Shown here one piece after another: positions 1-7,361 of a stretch of 11,630 bases of DNA. The position numbers were made by a program, and so were the translations under genes. Where the stretch lies: assembly GCA_938018045.1 (NCBI GenBank), contig CALIIP010000044.1, positions 1 to 11,630 of the forward strand, written 5' to 3'. This stretch comes from an uncultured Flavobacteriaceae bacterium. Its GTDB lineage: Bacteria; Bacteroidota; Bacteroidia; Flavobacteriales; Flavobacteriaceae. Within the stretch, counting starts at the first letter, position 1, and each line of letters starts with the position of its first letter. The notes below the pieces were generated by a model. That model had not been told where the DNA came from and searched no databases. It worked only from the letters and a program-made list of their open reading frames with translations.

Positions 1-984
1 TCGGCTGTTTATCCATCTGAAAATAAAATTGAATTAGAACTTTTTTACAACAAGTATGACATCTTTAAAAGTTTATATAAGTACTACTTATATGCTGGAA
101 CATTACTTTTCCTTTTTGTGGTCATCAGAATATTTAAAACATCAAAAAGAATAAACACACTTATAAAAATAGGTGTTGCTATTATTATTGCGTTATTCGT
201 TTATCAAACAATTGGTTTGGGTATTCGTTGGTATATTTCTGGTCATGCGCCATGGAGTAACGCTTATGAATCTATGATTTATATTTCTTGGGCAACAATG
301 CTCTTTGGTTTTCTCCTTGGAAAAAAATCTGCCTTAACCATTGCTGCAACTACATTTGTTGTTTCTGTAATTTTGATGGTTGCACATTGGAATTGGATGG
401 ATCCATCTATCGGGAATTTAGTTCCTGTACTTGATTCTTATTGGTTAATGATTCATGTTGCAATTATTGTGGCGAGTTATGGACCATTTGTGTTAAGTAT
501 GATTTTAGGAACACTTGCTCTATTTCTAATACTTGTAACTACAAAAAATAACAAGGAAAAACTTGGTTTAATTATCAAAGAGATCACAATTATCAACGAA
601 ATGTCTATGACTGTTGGTTTGATACTATTAACTATTGGAAATTTTCTTGGAGGTATTTGGGCGAACGAAAGTTGGGGTCGATATTGGGGTTGGGATCCAA
701 AGGAAACTTGGGCTTTGATAAGTATTATGATTTATGCATTTATACTTCATACACGTTTGATTCCAGGACTTAGAGGTCGTTTTACTTTTAATGTAATGTC
801 GGTATTGTCATTTGCAACAATATTAATGACATATCTTGGTGTTAACCATTTATTATCTGGATTGCACTCTTATGCTGCTGGTGAAGTAGTTCCAATTCCT
901 ATACAAATCTGGTCTTGGCTTGGAGGTTCTATAATTTTAAGTGTTTTCGCATACTTTAAGTATAGAAAACATTATCAGAAGTAA
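1..984 (+). CDS. ccsA: Cytochrome c biogenesis protein CcsA, C-terminal part (5' end outside window)
   Basis: This is the haem-handling subunit of the system II cytochrome c maturation machinery. It sits in the inner membrane and presents haem for attachment to apocytochrome CXXCH motifs outside the cytoplasm. The frame is open from base 1, so the visible 327 residues are a C-terminal fragment. The signature WWD segment is plain (WGRYWGWDPKETW, bases 673-711), just before a hydrophobic helix. Candidate haem-ligand histidines lie in a membrane segment (MIHVAIIVASYG) and in the NHLLSGLHSY segment near the end. About seven or eight hydrophobic segments are visible. The first ~39 residues resemble the linker between ResB-like and CcsA-like halves in the fused CcsBA proteins of Bacteroidetes, so I infer a ~1000-residue fusion whose ResB part lies upstream. 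The family call is very secure; the fusion is inference. Confidence 0.93.
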   Translation, partial: SAVYPSENKIELELFYNKYDIFKSLYKYYLYAGTLLFLFVVIRIFKTSKRINTLIKIGVAIIIALFVYQTIGLGIRWYISGHAPWSNAYESMIYISWATMLFGFLLGKKSALTIAATTFVVSVILMVAHWNWMDPSIGNLVPVLDSYWLMIHVAIIVASYGPFVLSMILGTLALFLILVTTKNNKEKLGLIIKEITIINEMSMTVGLILLTIGNFLGGIWANESWGRYWGWDPKETWALISIMIYAFILHTRLIPGLRGRFTFNVMSVLSFATILMTYLGVNHLLSGLHSYAAGEVVPIPIQIWSWLGGSIILSVFAYFKYRKHYQK

Positions 985-996
985 GCACAAAAAACT

Positions 997-1004
997 TATC
1001 TTTG
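997..1004 (+). promoter_or_regulatory. Probable -7 promoter element of the small membrane-protein gene
   Basis: TATCTTTG matches the Bacteroidetes -7 consensus TAnnTTTG exactly and lies 24 nt before the ATG at 1029, in the short gap after ccsA. No clear TTG -33 element is seen at the usual distance. The gene may therefore have its own promoter in addition to read-through from ccsA. The motif is short in an AT-rich genome, so this remains a prediction. Confidence 0.45.
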
Positions 1005-1028
1005 CAATTCAAAAATTAAAAACAAACT

Positions 1029-1598
1029 ATGTTTAATAAATATATAAAATTAGTTATCGCTGCTGCAATTACAGTTTGGGCAGTTTTTCAATTTGTTGAT
1101 GGTAATATTATGAACGGAATTTCATTGCTTTTTTTAGCAGGAATCTTTGTTTTCTTCTATTATAAAAACGAATTTATATTATTAGCATTTTTACAATTGC
1201 GCAAGCAAAACTTTGAAGGTTGTAAAAAATGGCTTAGCAAAATTAGGAATCCAAGTAGTGCATTGGTGCAAAAACAAGAAGGATATTATAATTTCTTACA
1301 AGGAATTATGGTTTCACAAACCAATCTAACGCAAGCAGAAAAATTCTTCAAGAAAGCATTGTCTCTAGGTCTTTCAATGGGTCATGATACAGCAATGGCT
1401 AAATTACAGTTAGCAGGAATTGCAATGTCTAAAAATCGTAAGAATGAAGCTACAAAATTAATTGGTGAAGCAAAAAAATTAGATACTCAAGGTATGCTAA
1501 AAGAGCAAATAAAATCTATGAAAGATCAAATGAAACGTGTTGGTGGTGCAGGAATGGCTCAAAGGCAACAAATGAAAGGTAGAAAAGGATTTCGTTAA
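1029..1598 (+). CDS. Small two-helix membrane protein with TPR-like soluble domain, function unknown
   Basis: The 189-residue protein starts with two hydrophobic helices (about residues 6-22 and 28-45) joined by a short polar turn (FVDGNIMNG), so both ends should face the same side of the membrane. The rest is soluble and helical: residues ~83-115 and ~120-150 have the alternating pattern of tetratricopeptide-type helices (for example AEKFFKKALSLG). The tail is basic and rich in Met, Gln and Gly (ending RKGFR). No catalytic motif is seen. Similar proteins are, from memory, annotated in flavobacteria only as hypothetical or DUF2892/TPR proteins; I cannot confirm that here. It lies 44 nt after ccsA and ends before a strong terminator. 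An adaptor or scaffold role at the membrane is a guess from the TPR-like fold. Confidence 0.82.
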   Translation: MFNKYIKLVIAAAITVWAVFQFVDGNIMNGISLLFLAGIFVFFYYKNEFILLAFLQLRKQNFEGCKKWLSKIRNPSSALVQKQEGYYNFLQGIMVSQTNLTQAEKFFKKALSLGLSMGHDTAMAKLQLAGIAMSKNRKNEATKLIGEAKKLDTQGMLKEQIKSMKDQMKRVGGAGMAQRQQMKGRKGFR

Positions 1599-1619
1599 GA
1601 AAATAAAAAGAATACACAT

Positions 1620-1649
1620 AAAAAAAGCGACCAATTGGTCGCTTTTTTT
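1620..1649. terminator. Bidirectional rho-independent terminator, 30-bp perfect palindrome
   Basis: Arms GCGACC (1627-1632) and GGTCGC (1637-1642) flank the self-complementary loop AATT. Seven A precede (1620-1626) and seven T follow (1643-1649), so the whole 30 bases are a perfect palindrome. It gives a GC stem followed by a U run on either strand. It sits between the stops of two converging genes (1598 on + and 1665 on -) and should terminate both. Confidence 0.93.
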
Positions 1650-1664
1650 ATTGTCTTTAAAATC

Positions 1665-3416
1665 TTAATCTAAAACCTTTAAATTTAAATCTTCTTGATA
1701 TTGAATTAAGAAAACTCCATTGTTTTCTGTACTTCCAAATAATTTTTTGCTATAGTCGAACTTTGTTCCAACACGATGAGAAACTCCGGCTTTAGCCCCT
1801 TCATTAAAGGTATCAAAACTTGACAAACGCAATAAGGTATCATATGTTACATCAAATCCTTTGATAGCATATTTTGTTGGATCACTATAATATTTTTTTC
1901 TGTATTTTTTTCTGAAATTTACAACTGCATCATTTGTAACATCAACAAATTCTTCAACAGGATACGTAAACTGTAATCTCGCTAATTGATTATTACTCAC
2001 ATTTGAAAAATGAGCACCGTTATCAAAACTAAACAATTGAATCGTTGCTGTTTTTTTAGATATTACTCCAAGATTGTTTACAACATCATTTGCAGTCACA
2101 CCATCTTCACCTATAAATAAAATCCATTTTTTTCGCTCAGAAATAGTGTCAATTGCCTTGATAAATCTATCTTTCTTTATATATCCTTTTTCTGGCTTCA
2201 AAATAGTTACTTTAGAAATAGAATCATGAGATTTTAATCTTGCAGCAATTCTCGAAATTTCTGCAACAGATTTAGTTCCTGAATCACCAGCAATTATAAT
2301 ATTTTCTCCAGAATAATTATCTAGCATATAATTTATCAATTTATCTTCTGTCAAATTTTTATTTGGTGCAACTTTAACCAAACTTCCTTCTGATGTATAT
2401 GTTTGGCTTTTAGAATAAACTGGCGCAATTACTGGAATACTCCCAACCTTCTTTGCTACTAACTTTGCGTTTTTCAAGAATAATGGTCCAATTACTGCAT
2501 CTACATCATCAAAATTATTTTCATTGAGAATTGAAGAAATTTTACTTGTACTATTCTCTGTATCAACAACTTTTAAATTGATGCGCATTCCTTGCTGTTT
2601 TAAAGAATCTATAGCAATTAACACTCCTGAATGAAAATCTGTTACAATATTTAAAAGCGACGAATTTTTTTCAAATTCTGTATTTACATCATTCGTGCTA
2701 TTCAACTTGTATGGCAACATCAAAACAATATTCATTGGCTTACTTGTAATATCATCAACAAATAAATTTTCTACAACATATTCTTTTTCGCCAACAATTA
2801 AGAACATTCCGAGTTTTAAACCAATGGTATTTAATGTCGGATTCATGGCCATTAAATCTTCTTCAGAAATATTATATCGCCTTGTGATATTAAAAACGGT
2901 ATCTCCTTTTTCTACTATATGAGTGTCAACTCCAATTTCTTTAACATCAACATCTTCAACAACAACATCTGTTGGAATTTCTACAACCTCAACTTCCTTT
3001 TTTGCGGGAATCTTTAATTGTCTACCAACACTCACATTATTTCCATTAAGATTGTTTGCGCTTTTCAAATCATCAACAGACACTTCATATTTTTTGGCAA
3101 TACCAAATAATGTTTCTTTTGACTGAACAGTATGATACTTACCTTTATATGTATCGGTTGAAGTAGTTGTTACTTCTTCTTTCTTTTTATTCGGAATAAT
3201 AATAACTGTATTTGCATCAGGTTTTCTTGATACGTCAGGATTTAAACGAAGTAAATCTCGCACTTTTATATCGTTATCCTTTGCAATACTTTTTATTGTT
3301 TCACCTTTCTTTACTGTATATGAAACGTACTTTTTTTGCTGACCACACGCTGCAAGTGAGGTCATAAAAATTAGCAAAAACAATAATTTAATATTCTTCA
3401 TTTTTTTATTTTTCAT
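1665..3416 (-). CDS. Lipoprotein with three LysM domains and a PBP1-type periplasmic-binding fold
   Basis: A predicted envelope lipoprotein of 583 residues from the ATG at 3416. Lys-rich N-terminal residues and a hydrophobic stretch lead to a lipobox (L-A-A-C, acylated Cys at about residue 24). Three LysM modules follow (about residues 31-75, 94-137 and 164-208), each with the VxxGETxxxIA-like start and a closing I(I)P or IVG strand. Acidic, Val-rich linker sequence separates the second and third. From about residue 226 (MNIVLMLPYKLN) to the end the pattern resembles type 1 periplasmic binding proteins of the ABC amino-acid-binding/LivJ class (for example DAVIGPLF, then PVIAPVYS). LysM normally binds peptidoglycan; the ligand of the C-terminal domain is unknown. 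The gene lies 27 nt downstream of guaA on the same strand, probably co-transcribed. Another in-frame ATG at 3401 gives an equally good signal peptide; a TTG at 3437 is less likely. Confidence 0.88.
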   Translation of the reverse strand: MKNKKMKNIKLLFLLIFMTSLAACGQQKKYVSYTVKKGETIKSIAKDNDIKVRDLLRLNPDVSRKPDANTVIIIPNKKKEEVTTTSTDTYKGKYHTVQSKETLFGIAKKYEVSVDDLKSANNLNGNNVSVGRQLKIPAKKEVEVVEIPTDVVVEDVDVKEIGVDTHIVEKGDTVFNITRRYNISEEDLMAMNPTLNTIGLKLGMFLIVGEKEYVVENLFVDDITSKPMNIVLMLPYKLNSTNDVNTEFEKNSSLLNIVTDFHSGVLIAIDSLKQQGMRINLKVVDTENSTSKISSILNENNFDDVDAVIGPLFLKNAKLVAKKVGSIPVIAPVYSKSQTYTSEGSLVKVAPNKNLTEDKLINYMLDNYSGENIIIAGDSGTKSVAEISRIAARLKSHDSISKVTILKPEKGYIKKDRFIKAIDTISERKKWILFIGEDGVTANDVVNNLGVISKKTATIQLFSFDNGAHFSNVSNNQLARLQFTYPVEEFVDVTNDAVVNFRKKYRKKYYSDPTKYAIKGFDVTYDTLLRLSSFDTFNEGAKAGVSHRVGTKFDYSKKLFGSTENNGVFLIQYQEDLNLKVLD

Positions 3417-3443
3417 TTCTAATATCAATAATAACAATTAGTA

Positions 3444-4976
3444 TTATTCCCATTCTATTGTTGCAGGTGGTTTTGAACTAATGTCATATACTACTCTATT
3501 AACGCCTTTTACGTTATTTATTATTTTATTTGATGTTTCTTGCAAAAATTTATATGGTAAATCTACCCAATCTGCAGTCATTCCATCAACAGATTCTACT
3601 GCTCTCAAGGCAACACACTTTTCATAAGTTCGTTCATCTCCCATAACTCCAACTGAGTTTACAGGAAGTAACATTGCTCCTGCTTGCCATACATTATCAT
3701 ATAAATTCCATTTTCTCAATCCATTGATAAAAATTGCATCTACTTCTTGTAAGATACGTACTTTTTCTTCAGTGATATCTCCCAAAATTCTTATAGCCAA
3801 TCCTGGACCAGGAAAAGGATGTCTTCCTAACAATTCTGAATCTATTCCCATTGATTTTCCAACTCTTCGAACTTCGTCTTTAAAAATCATTCGCAAAGGC
3901 TCAACAATCTTCAATTTCATGAAATCTGGTAATCCACCAACATTATGATGACTTTTTATTGTTGCGCTTGGTCCTCCTGTTACAGAAACTGATTCTATAA
4001 CGTCTGGATAAATAGTTCCTTGTGCTAAAAACTGTACGTTTTCAATTAATTTTGATTCATCATCAAAAACTTCAATAAAAACACGTCCTATAATCTTACG
4101 TTTTTTCTCAGGATCACTTTCTCCTTTCAGTTCAGACAAAAAGCGTGCCGAAGCATCTACACCTTTTACATTCAATCCCATTCCCTCGTATTGCTTGAGT
4201 ACACTACCGAATTCATTCTTACGAAGCAATCCATTATTTACAAATATACAATGCAAATTTTTGCCAATTGCCTTGTCTAATAATATTGCTGCAACTGTTG
4301 AATCTACACCTCCAGAAAGCCCTAGAACTACTTTGCTATTTCCTACTTGCTCTTTAATATTTCTAACTGTCGTATCAACAAAAGAATCTGGTGTCCAAGT
4401 TTGAGACAAGCCAGCAATTTTTATCAAAAAATTCTCTAATAATTGTGCGCCATCAGTAGAATGATATACTTCTGGATGAAATTGTATTGCATACGTTTGT
4501 TCACTTTCTATCTTAAAAGCAGCATTTTCAACATCTCCTGTGCTTGCAATTTTTTTATAGTCTGATGGTAAATTTAGAATGGTATCACTATGACTCATCC
4601 AAACTTGACTTCCTTCTGATATTCCTTCAAATAGCGTTTCAGAAGTATCAACAAAAGAAAGATTTGCACGACCATATTCACGAGTATTTGAACTTCCTAC
4701 TTTGCCTCCAAAAAAATGTGCTAAATATTGTGCTCCATAACAAACTCCCAACAAAGGTAATTTTCCTTTAATTTCTGATAAATCTGGTTTTGGAGGACTA
4801 TCTCCTCTCACAGAATGTGGGCTTCCTGAAAGTATGACTGCTTTAAAGTCAGCAACGTTAAACTTTTTGCTATTGTATGGGTGTATTTCGCTATAAATGT
4901 TGAGTTCTCTAACTCTTCTTGCAATTAACTGTGTAAACTGCGAACCGAAATCTAAAATAAGTACCTTGTCTTGCAT
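3444..4976 (-). CDS. guaA: GMP synthase (glutamine-hydrolysing)
   Basis: Converts XMP, ATP and glutamine to GMP in the last step of cytoplasmic guanine nucleotide synthesis. The 510-residue length is normal for the family. The N-terminal class I glutamine amidotransferase domain has the nucleophile Cys79 in GVCYGAQ and the partners His167 and Glu169 in FHPEV. The ATP-pyrophosphatase domain has the P-loop SGGVDS (residues ~221-226). The C-terminal dimerisation domain contains GRHPFPGPGLAIR and ends in PPATIEWE, as expected. I chose the ATG at 4976 because MQDKVLILDFGSQFTQLIA is the usual start; an in-frame ATG at 5012 would add twelve atypical hydrophobic residues. It is the first gene of a leftward pair with the LysM lipoprotein. 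All key residues are present. Confidence 0.97.
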   Translation of the reverse strand: MQDKVLILDFGSQFTQLIARRVRELNIYSEIHPYNSKKFNVADFKAVILSGSPHSVRGDSPPKPDLSEIKGKLPLLGVCYGAQYLAHFFGGKVGSSNTREYGRANLSFVDTSETLFEGISEGSQVWMSHSDTILNLPSDYKKIASTGDVENAAFKIESEQTYAIQFHPEVYHSTDGAQLLENFLIKIAGLSQTWTPDSFVDTTVRNIKEQVGNSKVVLGLSGGVDSTVAAILLDKAIGKNLHCIFVNNGLLRKNEFGSVLKQYEGMGLNVKGVDASARFLSELKGESDPEKKRKIIGRVFIEVFDDESKLIENVQFLAQGTIYPDVIESVSVTGGPSATIKSHHNVGGLPDFMKLKIVEPLRMIFKDEVRRVGKSMGIDSELLGRHPFPGPGLAIRILGDITEEKVRILQEVDAIFINGLRKWNLYDNVWQAGAMLLPVNSVGVMGDERTYEKCVALRAVESVDGMTADWVDLPYKFLQETSNKIINNVKGVNRVVYDISSKPPATIEWE

Positions 4977-5279
4977 GTGCAAAAATAATATTAAATTGAA
5001 TGGTTTTAACATTTTACAACTATTAATTTATCAACCAAGAAATAAATAGTTTTTTCTGTATTATAGACTTCAAATTTGGGTTTATTTACCACTTTTTTCA
5101 ACTGAAATAAAAGCATCTAACGCGTTATTTAGTTTTACGGGCTTTTAAAAATATCAGAAAATAAAAAAATTGTTTTAGAGTTGTTTTTAGACGATTTAAG
5201 AGCGTATCACGATATTCACAATTGTTAAAAACTTTAAACGCACTTTCGTGAAATCGACTTATAACAAGGGTGAATTTTG

Positions 5280-5287
5280 TATCTTTG
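5280..5287 (+). promoter_or_regulatory. Probable -7 promoter element of gyrB
   Basis: TATCTTTG fits the Bacteroidetes TAnnTTTG -7 consensus exactly and is identical to the element before the gene at 1029. Transcription would begin near 5293-5296, giving a leader of about 110 nt that contains the whole inverted repeat at 5302-5386. A matching TTG -33 element is not obvious, which lowers confidence. Confidence 0.45.
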
Positions 5288-5301
5288 ATAGAATTTAATT
5301 T

Positions 5302-5386
5302 TGTCCGTTCGAGCGCAGTCGAGAACTCTATTAGAAGTAACAATTTTAAATGATTATAAAAGGTCTCGACTGCGCTCGGCCAGACA
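5302..5386. repeat. Inverted pair of GC-rich REP-like repeat copies in the gyrB leader
   Basis: The left copy (5302-5324) and right copy (5364-5386) are reverse complements at 20 of 23 positions, with a perfect 15-base core (CGAGCGCAGTCGAGA at 5310-5324, its complement at 5364-5378). A 39-base AT-rich spacer lies between. Each copy also contains two TCGA boxes and could fold on its own. The GC-rich arms stand out sharply from the AT-rich surroundings. The core resembles the CTTCGACTGCGCTC-type dispersed extragenic repeat I recall from many flavobacterial genomes; that is memory, not a search. In the gyrB transcript it would fold into a strong stem-loop ending about 20 nt before the start codon. 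It has no U run, so it is not a standard terminator. Confidence 0.8.
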
Positions 5387-5406
5387 TTTTAACTTATAAA
5401 TTATAT

Positions 5407-7344
5407 ATGAGCGAAGAAAAAAAACACAATTATGATGCTTCGAGTATTCAGGCATTAGAAGGAATGGAGCACGTACGTATGCGTCCATCAATGTACATTG
5501 GTGATGTTGGCGTAAGAGGATTGCACCATTTAGTATATGAAGTAGTTGACAACTCGATTGACGAGGCGATGGGAGGTTATTGTGATACTATTAATGTGTG
5601 GATTAATGAAGATAATTCTGTTTCTGTATTAGATAATGGTCGTGGTATTCCTATCGGAATTCATGAAAAAGAAGGTATTTCTGCACTTGAAGTTGTAATG
5701 ACTAAAATTGGTGCTGGAGGAAAGTTTGATAAAGATTCTTATAAAGTTTCTGGAGGGTTACACGGTGTTGGTGTATCTTGTGTGAATGCACTATCAAACC
5801 ATTTAAGAGCAACCGTATATAAAGACGGAAAAATTTGGGAGCAGGAATATGAAAAAGGAAAGTCTTTATATCCTGTAAAGCCAATTGGTGAAACTGACAA
5901 AAATGGTACAATGGTAACTTTCTTACCAGACGATACTATTTTTAAAATTACCACAGAATATAATTACGATACATTAGCAGCAAGATTACGTGAACTTTCT
6001 TTCTTGAACAAAGGTTTGACTATCACATTAACTGATAGACGCACGTTGGATGATGAAGGAAACGAAATTACTGAAACATTCTATAGTGATAGAGGTCTGC
6101 CAGAATTTATTGAATATTTAGATGCAACTCGTGAGCAATTAACGAGTACAGTCATCTCTATGGAAGGTGAGAAAAATGGTGTCCCTGTTGAAGTTGCAAT
6201 GGTATATAACACTTCATATACAGAAAACTTACACTCTTATGTAAATAATATAAACACACATGAAGGTGGAACACACCTTTCTGGTTTTAGACGTGGATTG
6301 ACAGCTACTTTAAAAAAATATGCTGATAATTCTGGAATGCTAAAAAACTTAAAATTTGATATTGCAGGTGATGATTTTCGTGAAGGTTTAACCGCAATTA
6401 TTTCTGTAAAAGTTGGAGAACCACAATTTGAAGGGCAAACAAAAACGAAATTAGGAAATAGAGATGTTACCGCTGCTGTAAGCCAAGCAGTAACAGAAAT
6501 GTTAACTGATTATTTAGAAGAAAACCCAAATGATGCAAAAATTATTGTTCAAAAAGTAATATTAGCAGCACAAGCAAGACATGCGGCACGTAAAGCACGA
6601 GAAATGGTGCAACGTAAAACTGTAATGTCTATTGGTGGATTGCCTGGGAAATTAAGTGATTGTTCTGAAACTGATCCAGATAAATGTGAGATTTTTCTTG
6701 TTGAGGGAGATTCGGCAGGTGGAACAGCAAAGCAAGGACGTGATAGAATGTTCCAAGCAATATTGCCACTAAGAGGTAAAATATTGAATGTAGAAAAAGC
6801 AATGCAACACAAGGTTTTTGAAAACGAAGAGATCAAAAACATGTTTACAGCATTAGGAGTTTCTATAGGTACAGAAGAAGACCCAAGAGCATTGAACTTA
6901 TCAAAGTTAAGATATAAGAAAGTAGTCATCATGTGTGATGCCGATGTTGATGGTAGTCATATTTCTACATTAATTCTAACATTCTTCTTCCGTTTTATGA
7001 AGGAATTGATTGAAGAAGGTTGTGTTTATATTGCAGCCCCTCCATTATATTTGGTAAAGAAAGGGAAGAAAAGAGAATATGCTTGGAATGATGATCAACG
7101 TGATTTGATTACCCAAAAAATGGGTGGAGGAACTTCAATTCAACGATACAAAGGTCTTGGAGAGATGAATGCTGAACAATTATGGGACACAACTATGAAC
7201 CCTGAATTCAGAACAATGAGGCAAGTGGTTATTGAAAATCCAGCAGAAGCAGACAGAGTATTTTCTATGTTGATGGGTGATGAAGTACCACCAAGAAGAG
7301 ATTTTATTGAAAGAAATGCAAAGTATGCAAATATTGATGTTTAA
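5407..7344 (+). CDS. gyrB: DNA gyrase subunit B
   Basis: The ATPase subunit of DNA gyrase, which works with GyrA to introduce negative supercoils. The 645-residue protein has an intact GHKL ATPase domain: EVVDNSIDEA with the likely catalytic Glu45, DNGRGIP (76-82), GGLHGVG (116-122) and the transducer lysine loop QTKTKLGN (from 344). The TOPRIM domain carries EGDSAGG (433-439), PLRGK (454-458) and DADVDGSH (511-518) for metal binding. QRYKGLGEMN (579-588) and the closing RRDFIE are the usual C-terminal signatures. There is no large insert as in E. coli GyrB. I chose the ATG at 5407 (MSEEKKHNYDASSIQALEG); an upstream in-frame ATG at 5350 would translate through the repeat. ParE is the main alternative, but the sequence fits GyrB better. 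mdh follows 17 nt downstream. Confidence 0.96.
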   Translation: MSEEKKHNYDASSIQALEGMEHVRMRPSMYIGDVGVRGLHHLVYEVVDNSIDEAMGGYCDTINVWINEDNSVSVLDNGRGIPIGIHEKEGISALEVVMTKIGAGGKFDKDSYKVSGGLHGVGVSCVNALSNHLRATVYKDGKIWEQEYEKGKSLYPVKPIGETDKNGTMVTFLPDDTIFKITTEYNYDTLAARLRELSFLNKGLTITLTDRRTLDDEGNEITETFYSDRGLPEFIEYLDATREQLTSTVISMEGEKNGVPVEVAMVYNTSYTENLHSYVNNINTHEGGTHLSGFRRGLTATLKKYADNSGMLKNLKFDIAGDDFREGLTAIISVKVGEPQFEGQTKTKLGNRDVTAAVSQAVTEMLTDYLEENPNDAKIIVQKVILAAQARHAARKAREMVQRKTVMSIGGLPGKLSDCSETDPDKCEIFLVEGDSAGGTAKQGRDRMFQAILPLRGKILNVEKAMQHKVFENEEIKNMFTALGVSIGTEEDPRALNLSKLRYKKVVIMCDADVDGSHISTLILTFFFRFMKELIEEGCVYIAAPPLYLVKKGKKREYAWNDDQRDLITQKMGGGTSIQRYKGLGEMNAEQLWDTTMNPEFRTMRQVVIENPAEADRVFSMLMGDEVPPRRDFIERNAKYANIDV

Positions 7345-7361
7345 AATATAAAATTAAAAAA

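Larger units (their letters stand above)
4977..5406. other. Divergent intergenic region between guaA and gyrB
   Basis: These 430 bases separate two divergent housekeeping genes and must hold both promoters. The left part is very AT-rich with no convincing gene. A 10-bp perfect palindrome, TAACGCGTTA, lies at 5118-5127. TCACGA (5207-5212) and TCGTGA (5246-5251) form a short inverted pair. A probable gyrB -7 element (5280-5287) and a GC-rich repeat pair (5302-5386) fill the right end. A 72-codon leftward open frame at 5125-5343 runs through the repeat, resembles no family I know and is not called. No tRNA or riboswitch is recognised. Confidence 0.7.

Noticed and set aside
2923..3126. Ser/Thr-rich rightward frames opposite the LysM gene
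   Set aside because: They are the complement of the acidic, Val-rich linker and LysM codons and show no independent coding signal.
4980..4987. TATTTTTG on the minus strand as a guaA -7 promoter element
   Set aside because: It matches TAnnTTTG but lies only three bases before the guaA ATG, which would make a leaderless mRNA, and no -33 element is seen. It is probably chance in AT-rich sequence.
4977..5012. Longer guaA start at the ATG at 5012
   Set aside because: It would add twelve hydrophobic residues not typical of GuaA, whose usual start aligns at 4976.
5125..5343. 72-codon leftward open frame in the guaA-gyrB gap
   Set aside because: Its first codons come from the left repeat copy, the protein resembles no known family, and it overlaps the probable gyrB promoter. 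It is more likely a chance frame.
6549..6932. 127-codon leftward open frame inside gyrB
   Set aside because: It lies fully opposite highly conserved gyrB coding sequence and has no recognisable motif; a shadow frame.
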